The notes: a model not told the origin generated them from the sequence alone. 64,000 bases of DNA from Planococcus sp. MSAK28401 (GCF_018283455.1 NZ_JAAMTH010000001.1:805501-869500); one strand, 5' to 3'. Shown: positions 9,618 to 18,782, numbered from the stretch's first letter. Program-made: numbers and translations.

Positions 9618-10298
9618 ATGAATGAAGACCAGTGGCAACTAACAGCGCAAGCATTATCTACTATAACGGTGACAGCACAGCCCGATAATGAACCAGTCGT
9701 AATCACTGGCATTGCCGAAGGATTCCGCTGCATTGGCGTTGGGACAGACGCAGCCGTATTCCAGTCTGAGAACTTTCCGGAATATGCATTTAAAGTATAC
9801 GCCGAAGGCAAAAAAGATAAACTCGAAGCTGAAGCGAAGGTGTACGAACAAATCGGGCAATCTGTTTATTTTTCGACTTGTTACGGAAGAGATGGACGTA
9901 TGCTTGTGTTGAAATTCGAGCAAGGCCCAACTTTATTCGATTGCCTGCTGCAAGGCGTGTACGTGCCGGAACAGGCCATCGTGGATGTGGAAAAAGCGCG
10001 CGACTATATCCGCGAAATCGGCTTGAATCCGCGGGACATCCACTTAAAAAACATCATCTTGCAGGATGGGCGCGCGAAATTGCTCGACGTGTCCGAGTAC
10101 ATCAAGCCTGGCAACGATTTCCGCTGGGAGCATTTGAAAAAAGCGTATCACGAATATTATCCGATCATCGATGGCAAACCCGTTCCATTCTGGCTGCTCG
10201 ACACCATTCGCAAATGGTACCACCACTGGAACCGCTATTCTGCTTCATTTGAAGAATTCATGCGCATCGTATCTAAGCAATTGAATTACCGGAAATAG
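9618..10298 (+). CDS. Small protein kinase-like protein (YrzF type)
   Basis: 226 residues with a degenerate eukaryotic-like kinase fold. A glycine-rich loop GVGTDAAVF is at residues 40-48, with a candidate ATP-binding lysine in AFKVY shortly after. The catalytic loop reads PRDIHLKN, and a metal-binding Asp is in KLLDVSEY in place of DFG. It resembles small Bacillus proteins annotated as serine/threonine-protein kinase-like (YrzF). Much of the usual C-lobe is missing, so activity is uncertain. It lies alone between two terminators. Confidence 0.8.
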   Translation: MNEDQWQLTAQALSTITVTAQPDNEPVVITGIAEGFRCIGVGTDAAVFQSENFPEYAFKVYAEGKKDKLEAEAKVYEQIGQSVYFSTCYGRDGRMLVLKFEQGPTLFDCLLQGVYVPEQAIVDVEKARDYIREIGLNPRDIHLKNIILQDGRAKLLDVSEYIKPGNDFRWEHLKKAYHEYYPIIDGKPVPFWLLDTIRKWYHHWNRYSASFEEFMRIVSKQLNYRK

Positions 10299-10342
10299 CT
10301 CCAATAAAAAGAATAGATTATTTTACAAAATCCTGAATTTGA

Positions 10343-10379
10343 TCACTGGAAAAATGACCAATTTATTCCGGTGGTTTTA
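10343..10379 (+). terminator. Intrinsic terminator
   Basis: Stem CACTGGAA/TTCCGGTG (one G-T pair) followed by GTTTTA, 45 bp after the kinase-like gene. Confidence 0.6.
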
Positions 10380-10397
10380 TAGGCGATTTCAATATTT

Positions 10398-10548
10398 GCT
10401 GATGGAAATGTAGACGGCGACTCCTGCGGGAGCAGTGACGGAGCAGCGCGACGGAGCGACATGAGGTGAAGACCCTGCAGGAGCGTTAGCGACGAAGCGG
10501 CTGAGGCCATGCCCGCGGAAAGCGTCCGTCGGAATGGACATCAGCCGG
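10398..10548 (+). repeat. bcr-like dispersed intergenic repeat, copy 1
   Basis: About 150 bp bounded by inverted GCTGATG/CATCAGC ends. Internal hallmarks are GGCGACTCCTGCGGGA, GAAGACCCTGCAGGAGCG and CCCGCGGAAAGCGTCCGTC. A shorter inverted relative lies at 44774-44902. Similar GC-rich elements are scattered between genes in Bacillales genomes. It has no coding capacity I can support and occupies most of the gap before the oligopeptide-binding protein gene. Confidence 0.85.
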
Positions 10549-10614
10549 TTATTCTTTTTTTAGAATAAATAAGTGATAATATCAACTCGATTATATTCAA
10601 AATTTTATATATTT

Positions 10615-10642
10615 TTCAAGAAAATTATTATTTGTATATAAT
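10615..10642 (+). promoter_or_regulatory. Candidate sigma-A promoter of the peptide-binding protein gene
   Basis: TTCAAG, 16 bp, TATAAT, about 45 bp before the start codon, in a very AT-rich stretch. The -10 is perfect; the -35 is weak. Confidence 0.55.
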
Positions 10643-10687
10643 AAGGGGAGGAATGCACTAGAGCAATAGACTTAGGAGGATTCATAA

Positions 10688-12373
10688 ATGATTAAACGAA
10701 ATAAAGCTTGGGCGCTGGCAATCACGGCTAGTTTAGCTGCGGTGCTCTCAGCGTGCGGCGGGGAACAGGAAACTGCGACAGATACAGAAAGTGCTGCAGA
10801 ACAAGACGGACTGGACAGTGTCCAGGAATTGCGCTTGACGACAGGGTCTGGGATTCCGACCATGGATTCCGTGTTGGCAGACGACGCGGTATCGTTCACC
10901 ATGTTAAATAATGCCGGCGAAGGCCTTTACCGATTGAATCAGCAGAACACGGCTATTCCAGCGATGGCTTCGGCCGAGCCTGAAATCAGTGAAGACGGGC
11001 TGACCTATACCTTCACCCTGCGCGAGGCAAAATGGTCTGACGGCTCACCCGTGACGGCGCAAGATTTTGTGTTTGCGTGGCAGCGGGCAGCCGACCCGGA
11101 AACAGGCTCGACATACGGCCCGTATATGATGGCGGGAACGATTAAGAATGCTGCTGCGATTGCAGCAGGCGAACTGGATAAATCGGAACTCGGCATTACT
11201 GCACAAGATGACAAGACGCTCGTCGTGTCACTTGAACGCCCGATTCCTTATTTCTTGTCATTGATGGCATTCGGTACGTTTTATCCACAGAAAGAAGCAT
11301 ACGTCACGGAACTTGGAGATCAATACGCCATGGACTCGGACAAGCTATTGTCGAACGGGCCATTCGTATTGGCGAACTGGGACGCTGCTGCCATGTCGTG
11401 GGAGCTGGAGAAAAACCCCGAATATTGGGATGCAGAAACAGTGAAATTGGATAAAGTCGAATTCAATATCGTCCCGGATCCAGGGACAGGGGTTAATTTA
11501 TACGAAACAGAGGAAGCAGACCGTGCCGGCTTGGCTGGTGAATTTGCGATGCAATACGCAGACGATGAGGAAGTCGTGCGCGTCTTGAAGCCATCGGTCT
11601 ATTATTTGCAATTCAACCAGGAACGCGAAGGCGAATCAACACCGCTTGCGAATCCGAAATTGCGCAAAGCTTTGGCACTGTCATTCAATAAACAGGATTT
11701 GGCGGATATCGTTCTTGCCAACGGATCGATTCCGGCAGATTTCTTGGTCCCAACGGAATTCACATTTGATGCAGACAATGAAGATTTCCGCACAGTCAAT
11801 GGGAATATGATGGAATTCAATGCCGAGGAAGCGAAAGCCTTATGGGCAGAAGGCTTGGAGGAAGAAGGGCTGACGGAAGTGAGCTTGGAGTACTTGAGCG
11901 GCGATACGGAACTTTCGAAAAAGATCGATGCCTATATGCAAGACCAGATGGAAGGCAATCTGGAGGGCTTGACACTTGAACTTAGCCAAGTGCCGTTCAA
12001 TGTCCTGCTCGATAAAAACGATGCGCAAGATTACGATATCCAAAGCACAGGCTGGGGCCCGGATTTCCAGGACCCGATTACATTCCTTGATTTGTTTGCG
12101 ACAGAATCGCCTCAAAACACGATGGCGTATTCCAATAAACAAGTGGATGAATTGCTGGAACAGGCGAACGGCGAATTAGCCTTGAAGCCGGAAGAGCGCT
12201 GGCAAGCGTTAGCGGAAGTAGAGAAAATCCTCGTCGAAGAAGATGCAGCCATTGCCAATATGTATCAGTTCGGCAGCATGGCACTGCAAAAACCGTATGT
12301 GCATGATGTCATCACGCATCCGTTCACGGGCGACTTTAGCTATAAATGGGCTTATATCTCAGGAAGAGAATAA
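10688..12373 (+). CDS. Peptide ABC transporter substrate-binding lipoprotein (OppA/DppE type)
   Basis: 561-residue extracellular solute-binding protein of family 5, which delivers oligopeptides to an Opp/Dpp importer. The signal peptide has a LSAC lipobox with Cys23. The mature protein has family features such as LREAKWSDGSPVTAQDFVF and GPFVLANWD. The ATG follows AGGAGG. It is monocistronic: a promoter lies upstream and a palindromic terminator downstream, with no permease or ATPase genes nearby. It therefore must use a transporter encoded elsewhere or serve in peptide sensing. Confidence 0.92.
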   Translation: MIKRNKAWALAITASLAAVLSACGGEQETATDTESAAEQDGLDSVQELRLTTGSGIPTMDSVLADDAVSFTMLNNAGEGLYRLNQQNTAIPAMASAEPEISEDGLTYTFTLREAKWSDGSPVTAQDFVFAWQRAADPETGSTYGPYMMAGTIKNAAAIAAGELDKSELGITAQDDKTLVVSLERPIPYFLSLMAFGTFYPQKEAYVTELGDQYAMDSDKLLSNGPFVLANWDAAAMSWELEKNPEYWDAETVKLDKVEFNIVPDPGTGVNLYETEEADRAGLAGEFAMQYADDEEVVRVLKPSVYYLQFNQEREGESTPLANPKLRKALALSFNKQDLADIVLANGSIPADFLVPTEFTFDADNEDFRTVNGNMMEFNAEEAKALWAEGLEEEGLTEVSLEYLSGDTELSKKIDAYMQDQMEGNLEGLTLELSQVPFNVLLDKNDAQDYDIQSTGWGPDFQDPITFLDLFATESPQNTMAYSNKQVDELLEQANGELALKPEERWQALAEVEKILVEEDAAIANMYQFGSMALQKPYVHDVITHPFTGDFSYKWAYISGRE

Positions 12374-12375
12374 TA

Positions 12376-12407
12376 AAAAGGAGGATGGCAGCTGCCATCC
12401 TCCTTTT
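12376..12407. terminator. Bidirectional intrinsic terminator
   Basis: Perfect 32-bp palindrome centred on GGCAGCTGCC, with A tracts on the left and T tracts on the right. It serves the convergent peptide-binding protein and DUF2207 genes. Confidence 0.93.
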
Positions 12408-12423
12408 GTTTTAGGTATTCATT

Positions 12424-14097
12424 TTAAAATGCGCCGGAGCCGCCGCCACCGCCGCCGACTCCGCCTCCAGTTCCAGCCATTCCGCCGCCGCTTGCGCTGG
12501 CGCTCGAACTCGTCGTGGTGCTGGCCGAAACGAATACGGCTGTCATGAGGACCGGGTTCATGGCGAAGCCAGAAACATCGTTGGCCGGCTCAGCGGCTGT
12601 GAAGGCATTTGCTTTTCGCTCGGCTGTTTTCTGGTCGCTGCCGAGCAAGTACGCATAAGCGCGCTGCTTTTCGTCCATTGTCAGCCGTTCCCATTGTTCA
12701 GTCGGCAATTGTTCCATAGCGTTTTTCATACTGCGCCATTCATAGCGCATTTTATGCCCTTGGGGAGTAAGGGGCGAATAACTGAGTGCAAATCCAAAAG
12801 CGAGCATCGCGAGAACAGCGGATACGGCCATCCAAGGCAATAAACCGTATATGCCGGTAAAAATAGAAAGGCCCAGCAATACTGCGCTCATGATTCCAGC
12901 AGTCCATCGAAGACCAGGATGTTTCTCGTAGAAATTATGAGTCGTCACTTCGGCTTTTACTTCCTTGCTCCAGTCGGCAGTAGCTGCGTTGTACTCTTCG
13001 TGATTGCTTTCGTTTTTTGTATAAATCTCAACTTGTTCAAGCGTGAACTCCTGACCATCTCCGATCGTATCGAATAACAAACCGATCAGCACTTCTTCGT
13101 GTTTGTAGTCGGTGTTTCTGTCAATCAGTTCGAAATGATCTTCCGATAATTGCCGGATCTTGCCTTTTCTCATCAAATCTAAAATGGCCGCCGATATGCC
13201 GTTCGCTGCGACATAGGTCGGGTTCGTGAAATGGAGCAGTGCCGGAATGCTCATCGAATCTTCCGGTACGAAAAATTCATAAGGCTGGCTTTGGACCTCC
13301 CGTTTGCGACGAATCGCCTTCATCCAAGTAAATAGCACGATGCCGATGAGGCCAGCGCCGAATAATATGATGGCGGGGATACCAGCCGATTGCGCGATTT
13401 GCTGGTTGCGGTCGAACGCTGCTGCCTCGTTTTCGAGTTCTTCGCGATCATCTGCGAGCTCATCGCGCACCGTGCCGTCTTGCGCTGTGACACCAGGGAA
13501 CAATTCGGATTCAAAAATTGCGCGGATATTCGCATTTTTTTCGGATGGTACATTGCCTAAATCGAAAACAGCTGTGCCATCTTCCGTAACGTTCGAGGTA
13601 TCAAACGCCTCGCCATATCCGAGCGCTTCGGTTTCAGCTGCCGGAGCAGGCGGAATGACTGTAATTGTCATATCACCGTATTCGCTTTCGTTGCTTGCAT
13701 CAAAGAACGGCCAGTAAAATTCGGCGCCGTCTTCAAACTTTTCGACAGCCCCGATGATCCGGTAGTTCAGCTCGACTTGGATCGTATCGCCGTCATTGCC
13801 TGAGCGGTAAATTTTGTACAGGCCGTTTTCGATTTCCACTTCCAGGTCCCGGCGGCTATCGCTCGCGGTAAACTCCTCGATCGACGTTCCTTCTTTCGGA
13901 ATCAAGCTTCTTGTGATGCCATTAAACTCATCTTCGAATTCGTACGTGAATTGTTCCGTGACATCTGCCGTACCGTCTTCATTCAACTGAGCCTCGATTT
14001 GCACTTCCGTAATATCGAAATCAACTGCAAACGCCTGGACCGGGACGAGCAGCAGGAAAATGAACAAAACGAATACCAAAACTCTTTTGTTCTTCAC
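12424..14097 (-). CDS. DUF2207 family membrane protein
   Basis: 557-residue surface-facing membrane protein of unknown function. An N-terminal signal segment (residues ~4-26) is followed by an extracytoplasmic DUF2207 domain, with DITEVQIEAQLNEDGTADV at its start. A membrane span near 240 (IILFGAGLIGIVLF) and two spans at about 395-440 follow. The tail is Ser/Thr- and Gly-rich (GGVGGGGGGSGAF), as is usual in this family. It is monocistronic and convergent with the upstream lipoprotein gene. No enzymatic motif is visible. Confidence 0.85.
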   Translation of the reverse strand: MKNKRVLVFVLFIFLLLVPVQAFAVDFDITEVQIEAQLNEDGTADVTEQFTYEFEDEFNGITRSLIPKEGTSIEEFTASDSRRDLEVEIENGLYKIYRSGNDGDTIQVELNYRIIGAVEKFEDGAEFYWPFFDASNESEYGDMTITVIPPAPAAETEALGYGEAFDTSNVTEDGTAVFDLGNVPSEKNANIRAIFESELFPGVTAQDGTVRDELADDREELENEAAAFDRNQQIAQSAGIPAIILFGAGLIGIVLFTWMKAIRRKREVQSQPYEFFVPEDSMSIPALLHFTNPTYVAANGISAAILDLMRKGKIRQLSEDHFELIDRNTDYKHEEVLIGLLFDTIGDGQEFTLEQVEIYTKNESNHEEYNAATADWSKEVKAEVTTHNFYEKHPGLRWTAGIMSAVLLGLSIFTGIYGLLPWMAVSAVLAMLAFGFALSYSPLTPQGHKMRYEWRSMKNAMEQLPTEQWERLTMDEKQRAYAYLLGSDQKTAERKANAFTAAEPANDVSGFAMNPVLMTAVFVSASTTTSSSASASGGGMAGTGGGVGGGGGGSGAF

Positions 14098-14272
14098 GAT
14101 TCATCACCTCTTGTATAGGAGTACGGTTGAGGAGAGAGAAGGTTTCATTTATGAACTGGCTTGAATAGTTGCCATGAGATTTTCGTAAGGGAGCTCTTCA
14201 AACTTTGGGGGCAGCGAGCTGTATGAAAGGAGCATATTATCCTTATTAATTAGAATAATTTGTAATATTTAT

Positions 14273-14301
14273 TTGACAGCGCTTTCATTACTAAATATAC
14301 T
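14273..14301 (+). promoter_or_regulatory. Strong sigma-A promoter overlapped by a cre-like site
   Basis: TTGACA (14273-14278), 17 bp, TATACT (14296-14301). The -35 and spacer read TTGACAGCGCTTTCA, one mismatch from the CcpA cre consensus. This suggests catabolite repression of the transcript. The next 100 bp contain a terminator hairpin rather than a gene start. Confidence 0.75.
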
Positions 14302-14307
14302 AGGTAT

Positions 14308-14390
14308 AAGTTAATATCTTGTGAGGAGATTAGGAGACACATTAATTACTTTGGGGCGTGGACCAAAGATATTTAATGTGTCTTTTTTCA
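14308..14390 (+). ncRNA. Candidate ~80-nt leader RNA or small RNA ending in a terminator
   Basis: Transcription from the promoter at 14273-14301 would start near 14308 and meet a two-part hairpin: outer stem AGACACATTAA (14335-14345) with TTAATGTGTCT (14373-14383), inner stem CTTTGG (14349-14354) with CCAAAG (14363-14368), then TTTTTT. No coding region lies between promoter and terminator. The product is either a free small RNA or an attenuated leader of the hydrolase gene that starts 95 bp downstream. It matches no riboswitch I recognise. Confidence 0.5.
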
Positions 14391-14482
14391 TCGCAAATAA
14401 CAGTGCATGAAGGGGGATGGATAATTGGGAATGGACTTTTTGACGGCGCCACGGCTATCACTACATAAAAAAGGAGATTAGT

Positions 14483-16501
14483 ATGAAGAAGTTTAAAAAA
14501 TCACTTGTATATTTAATTGTTGCTTTATTATTAGTGTTCATTGGCAGCGCAGTTGCTGCGCAATTCAATAGCTCCAGCGGTGAAGTGGATGTCTCAAGGA
14601 TTTATTTTGAAACTGAACGGGGTGAATTGTCTGGGCTGCTCTACAAGCCGGACGGAGCGGACAGTGAAGCAAGACCGACATTGGTCGCAACCCACGGATA
14701 TTTGAACTCGGGGGAAATGCAGGACGCCCAGGCTATTGAAATGTCCAAGCGCGGCTATGTAGTATTGGCTCTCGATCAATACGACCACGGTCACTCGACA
14801 GGCACAATGGAGAAGCCGGTCCCGTTTTTCTCGTTCTGGCCACAAGCGATGTATGATGCCGTTCAATATATGTATGATCAGGATTACGTGTTGAAAGATG
14901 CGGAAGGCAACGGCATCATTGCTGTTTCGGGCCATTCGATGGGCGGGTTTTCATCCACGCACGCCGTCATGCTCGACGAAGTTGATTTCCAGGATTCAGG
15001 CATCCGCAAAATCCACAGCTCTTTGACGATGGGATCGGATTATCAATGGCTGAAAACTTTGGGCTACACGGGTGAAGAAATCAATGCTTCCTACGGCCCG
15101 CGCATGTCCGGGAAAATTGCGGGCGTCTACGATGAATTTTTCTTTGATGCAGAAGCGTCGGCTGCCGGACAGCCCGTCGTGAAAAAAGATTATGTCAGCA
15201 CAGCAGAAGGCTTGGGCTTCCTCGGCGGCTTGGAATCTGCGCAGGCTGGTGAGTTTTATGAAGTCGATGGTGCTCAGCGCATCATTTACCAGCCGAACGA
15301 AACACATCCGTGGAATCATTTCTCCCAGCAATCGACAGCACACGCCATCGATTTTTACGATGCTGCCTTTGCGGAATACGGAGATTTGGTGGCGATCGGC
15401 GACGACGGCCAAACGTGGATGTGGAAAGAATGGTTCTCGTTCGTAGCGTTGATTGGCTTTTTCTTATTGTTCATTCCGGTCATCAATTTGTTGACGAAAT
15501 TGCCATTTTTCAACTGGGTCTACACCAAACGGCCGGCAGCCCTGTCAGCACCGAAAACACCAGGCGCCAAGCTTGCCGGCTATATTTTGCTGATCGTCGG
15601 TGCGCTTTATCCAGCCTTGTTCTTTACAGCACTTTATAGCGGAGATGCTACAGGAATGACTTTGCTTCGCCAGATCAGCATGATTACGATCGGATTGGCG
15701 GCATTGATTTTCATCTTCAGCTTTGTGAAAAATGGCGACAAATCTATCAAAACAGGATCGGGCCTTATCCTCGGGATCGGCATTGTGCAGTATATCTATT
15801 TGCGACAACAGGAACGCTTTTTTGCGACGACGGAATGGTTCGGCGCGGCGACGGTTAACCCGGTCGTCTTTTGGGCGATCAACGTGGCCATTGTAACTTT
15901 GATGATTTTGGTCGGCTACCATTTCGTGGCGAAAAAAGCGGAAGGCGCAAGCTTTGCGAGTTACGGCTTGAAGGCTAATGCCAAAACGATTGTTGCCGCT
16001 TTAGCTACGGCGATTGTGGCTGTAGTGATCGGTTATGGCCTGCTGTATTTGGTCGACGCACTGTTCAAAGTCGACTTCCGCCTATGGACCTTGGCAGTGA
16101 AAACTTTTGAAGATCAGCATGTTTGGGCGCTTCTGCGTTATGCCCCGTTGTTCTTCATCTATTATTTCATTGTCGGGCTGTCCGTGAATGTTAATACGGC
16201 AAGCAGTATATATGATGGCTGGAAAGGCTACGGAATTTCCATCCTTCACTTTATCGGCGGATTGGTTCTGTATCTTGCTTACCATTATGGGTTGCTGTTC
16301 CTGACAGGGACTGGCGGCTACCCTGCCGAATCCTTATCGTCGATCATTGTCATCGGACTTGTTCCGATTTTGCTGGTGGCGGCCATTTACAACCGCTATT
16401 TCTTCAGAAAAACCGGCAACGTCTATGTTGGGGCATTCTTGAATACCATCTTGATGACGCTCATTACGTTGGCGAACACGGTTCTTTATACGATTCTTTA
16501 A
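14483..16501 (+). CDS. Membrane-embedded alpha/beta hydrolase
   Basis: 672 residues. An N-terminal membrane anchor (residues ~8-27) is followed by an extracytoplasmic alpha/beta hydrolase domain (~40-290): VATHGYLNSG supplies the oxyanion loop, LALDQYDHGHSTG follows strand 4, and GHSMGG carries the nucleophile Ser152. A later His (THPWNHFSQQS, ~270) may complete the triad. The C-terminal half contains about nine hydrophobic spans from ~310 on. I cannot name a substrate; lipid or cell-wall esters are conceivable. The ATG follows AAGGAG. Transcription is possibly governed by the attenuator-like leader upstream. Confidence 0.8.
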   Translation: MKKFKKSLVYLIVALLLVFIGSAVAAQFNSSSGEVDVSRIYFETERGELSGLLYKPDGADSEARPTLVATHGYLNSGEMQDAQAIEMSKRGYVVLALDQYDHGHSTGTMEKPVPFFSFWPQAMYDAVQYMYDQDYVLKDAEGNGIIAVSGHSMGGFSSTHAVMLDEVDFQDSGIRKIHSSLTMGSDYQWLKTLGYTGEEINASYGPRMSGKIAGVYDEFFFDAEASAAGQPVVKKDYVSTAEGLGFLGGLESAQAGEFYEVDGAQRIIYQPNETHPWNHFSQQSTAHAIDFYDAAFAEYGDLVAIGDDGQTWMWKEWFSFVALIGFFLLFIPVINLLTKLPFFNWVYTKRPAALSAPKTPGAKLAGYILLIVGALYPALFFTALYSGDATGMTLLRQISMITIGLAALIFIFSFVKNGDKSIKTGSGLILGIGIVQYIYLRQQERFFATTEWFGAATVNPVVFWAINVAIVTLMILVGYHFVAKKAEGASFASYGLKANAKTIVAALATAIVAVVIGYGLLYLVDALFKVDFRLWTLAVKTFEDQHVWALLRYAPLFFIYYFIVGLSVNVNTASSIYDGWKGYGISILHFIGGLVLYLAYHYGLLFLTGTGGYPAESLSSIIVIGLVPILLVAAIYNRYFFRKTGNVYVGAFLNTILMTLITLANTVLYTIL

Positions 16502-16510
16502 ATAGCAGGG

Positions 16511-16542
16511 CAAGAGGTGAACTTCACCTCTTGTCTTTTTTC
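16511..16542 (+). terminator. Intrinsic terminator
   Basis: Stem CAAGAGGTGA/TCACCTCTTG followed by a T-rich run, 10 bp after the membrane hydrolase gene. Confidence 0.9.
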
Positions 16543-16621
16543 TATCTGCTGAATTCCAGTAGATTCAAATGACAGAAAATGATCGTGAGCTTTTGGTTAG
16601 GTTGGGGTTTTTATCAACAAT

Positions 16622-16712
16622 GCAGGCGATTCCGGCTTTCGAATACAGGGAAATGGATACAGCCGGTCAGTGCTGTGGCTCAACATCGCCTGCTCTAGCG
16701 GGATGTCCGCTA
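16622..16712. other. Intergenic region with three nested or adjacent perfect stems
   Basis: GCAGGCGAT (16622-16630) pairs with ATCGCCTGC (16685-16693). Inside it CCGGCT (16632-16637) pairs with AGCCGG (16661-16666). Immediately after, TAGCGG (16696-16701) pairs with CCGCTA (16707-16712) across a 5-nt loop. The region lies between two terminators of convergent genes and has no ORF. A structured RNA or a protein-binding element is possible. It is unrecognised, and either strand could be the RNA. Confidence 0.45.
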
Positions 16713-16723
16713 AGAGAACGAAA

Positions 16724-16763
16724 AAAAAGCCTTGTTGCCCGCATATAGGCAACAAGGCTTTTT
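16724..16763. terminator. Intrinsic terminator of the ydbT-like gene
   Basis: Sixteen-bp stem AAAAAGCCTTGTTGCC/GGCAACAAGGCTTTTT. It abuts the minus-strand stop codon, and its minus-strand copy ends in a T run. Confidence 0.92.
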
Positions 16764-18291
16764 AGTTGGAGGCATCCAGTTTGATTTCCCTGGTCCGACC
16801 ACGGTACCACAGGCGGAAAGTGCCGGTCAGAGCATCCGGCACATCTTCGAGATAGGAGGTGTGGATAGGCCGGGCGCGTGTGACCGTCTTGAGGGAAGAC
16901 AGACCGAATGCGCGCTGGATGCGGTTTTGTGTGATTTCGACTTCGACAATCTTTTCACGCTTGGTGACGAATAAAGTGGAAGTGAAGCCGCCGTCTTTCA
17001 ACTGGATCAATTCATCGTTCAGTAAATAGCGGGTATGCAAAAAGTCTAAAATGCGGGATGCGAATATGACTATCAGCAACAGGATGGAGGCGATCCACCA
17101 AGTATCAACGATGCCAAGGAAGTTCGGTTTGAAGTAAAACAGCGCGGCTGTGGCAAACAGCCATAACCAGCTCGGCTTGAGCATGCGTAACCATAGCGCA
17201 CGGCGCGGCAGACGCTGCATGTCTTCTTGGATTTGATAGCCAGGCAGCAGTTCGGCAACGAGTGCATAGGCTTTTTGTTTCGGCAGAAAAGGATAAAGCG
17301 AGCTGATGTTCAAGTCTTCCGCGCCCATGGCCAGGCTGCCAGCGCTGATCAATTTCACTTCTGCAAGCCCAAGAACCCGCTTGGAGAAGGATTGCGTAAT
17401 TTCCACGGCTTGCACGCGCTCTTTAGCGATCGAAAATGACGCTTCCGAGACAACACCTTTTTTGATGTAGACGCGCTCGCTATCCGAAGAAATTTCGTAT
17501 TTGCCGTATTTGATAAATGTATGAATAATGCCAAACGTGAACGAAGCCGCAATGATCACTGCTACAGCACTAGCTATGATCCAAGGTGAACCTAGCAGGC
17601 TGGCACTGATGCCATCCAATCGCTCTTCAAGAGAGATAAATTCGGATACATTATAATAAAGTGAAGCAATCAGCGGAATAAGCAACAAAAAACTGAACGA
17701 GGTCATCGATGCTTTCAGCAAATCGCGCCGCGTTGGCTGAAAATGGATGACGCGCTGTTCCGGCTGTTTTCGCGGGGACGGCACGTATTCAGTTTCGGAG
17801 CCATCTTCGGCGACAGTCGCCGTGTCCGGTTCTGTGTCAAGCGATTCCTTGTGTTCCTGTACTGCGGATTCCAAGCGCGCCGCTTCTTTTTTCGTCGCGA
17901 CTTCGAAGTTCACGGTGGCATCTTCCCCGGCGATGCCGGTTTCAAAACGGATTGAGGTCAGCCCGAGCACGCGGTGGAAAAAGGAAGTGTGGCGGTTGAT
18001 GTTCTGGACTTTTGAAAATGGGATCGACTGGTCGATTTTGCTGAAAATGCCGCGCCTCAAATAAAAGCGTTGGTCGTCGAGTGCATAAGTGGACGTAAGC
18101 CATTTCAAAATGGCGGACACGATAGACCACACGAAAAACAGCAAAAACGCATAGCGGCCGTAGACGAGGAGCGGTCCATCATTGTCGGCTTGAAAGACAA
18201 ATAAAATCAAGATGATGAAAATGGAGTTGCGAATCAATTTGCCGACTTTAAATAGAACGAGTGCTGGATGATGGCGGCGATGGTCGTTCAT
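16762..18291 (-). CDS. Bacterial PH-domain (bPH2) membrane protein, YdbT-like
   Basis: 509-residue integral membrane protein with repeated bPH2 (PF03703) units, each following hydrophobic pairs. Recurrent phrases such as SIPFSKVQNIN, SIAKERVQAVEI and TKREKIVEVEI mark the repeats. The length and the pairing with the smaller upstream gene match Bacillus YdbT, which acts with YdbS in protection against certain antimicrobial proteins. It overlaps the ydbS-like gene by 4 bp (ATGA). An acidic linker of ~40 residues lies between the first and second units. Confidence 0.85.
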   Translation of the reverse strand: MNDHRRHHPALVLFKVGKLIRNSIFIILILFVFQADNDGPLLVYGRYAFLLFFVWSIVSAILKWLTSTYALDDQRFYLRRGIFSKIDQSIPFSKVQNINRHTSFFHRVLGLTSIRFETGIAGEDATVNFEVATKKEAARLESAVQEHKESLDTEPDTATVAEDGSETEYVPSPRKQPEQRVIHFQPTRRDLLKASMTSFSFLLLIPLIASLYYNVSEFISLEERLDGISASLLGSPWIIASAVAVIIAASFTFGIIHTFIKYGKYEISSDSERVYIKKGVVSEASFSIAKERVQAVEITQSFSKRVLGLAEVKLISAGSLAMGAEDLNISSLYPFLPKQKAYALVAELLPGYQIQEDMQRLPRRALWLRMLKPSWLWLFATAALFYFKPNFLGIVDTWWIASILLLIVIFASRILDFLHTRYLLNDELIQLKDGGFTSTLFVTKREKIVEVEITQNRIQRAFGLSSLKTVTRARPIHTSYLEDVPDALTGTFRLWYRGRTREIKLDASN

Positions 18292-18782
18292 TGTTCCACT
18301 TCCTTGATTTTGGCGAACTGGGCGATGCGCTCGCGCAGTTCGGCAGCCGTGTCTTTCGGCAGTGCCGGGATGGCATGGCTCGAGCCCATCGTTTCAACGG
18401 ACAGGGAAGCGAGTTGGTATTTGCGCATCAACGGCCCCTGGGTCAGTGAAACGGCTTGGATTTTGGTCATCGGCACCAATTGCTCAGTGCGGCTCCATAT
18501 ACCGAATTGCAAATGTAAGAACTCTTCGTCCAAATCGTAGCGCCAGCTTTTGAAGGTGAGCGGCGGGCTGAGAAACGACCACACCAAACCGATGACGAAA
18601 AAGACGGCTAGCGCTACTAGCACCCAGAAAATCCAGCTGTACCAATCAAAGCGAAAATCTAAATAAAAAAGCACTGCAAGGACGATAAACGCGATGATGT
18701 TGGAAATCAGTTCCTCCATGCGCCAGTATTTGACTGCATGAGGAGAGAGTGAATGCTGCGGAACGACAGTTTGACCATTCAT
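18288..18782 (-). CDS. Bacterial PH-domain membrane protein, YdbS-like
   Basis: 164 residues. Two adjacent membrane spans (~30-70) precede one bPH2 unit (WRYDLDEEFLHLQFGIW and VPMTKIQAVSLTQGP). It is the first gene of a translationally coupled pair with the YdbT-like protein. The ATG at 18782 lacks a strong AGGAGG; a later internal start is possible. Function is inferred from the Bacillus pair. Confidence 0.82.
   Translation of the reverse strand: MNGQTVVPQHSLSPHAVKYWRMEELISNIIAFIVLAVLFYLDFRFDWYSWIFWVLVALAVFFVIGLVWSFLSPPLTFKSWRYDLDEEFLHLQFGIWSRTEQLVPMTKIQAVSLTQGPLMRKYQLASLSVETMGSSHAIPALPKDTAAELRERIAQFAKIKEVEQ

Noticed and set aside
16632-16666. tRNA-like T-arm (TTTCGAATAC) in the structured intergenic region
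   Set aside because: No acceptor stem, D-arm, anticodon loop or CCA can be placed around it.
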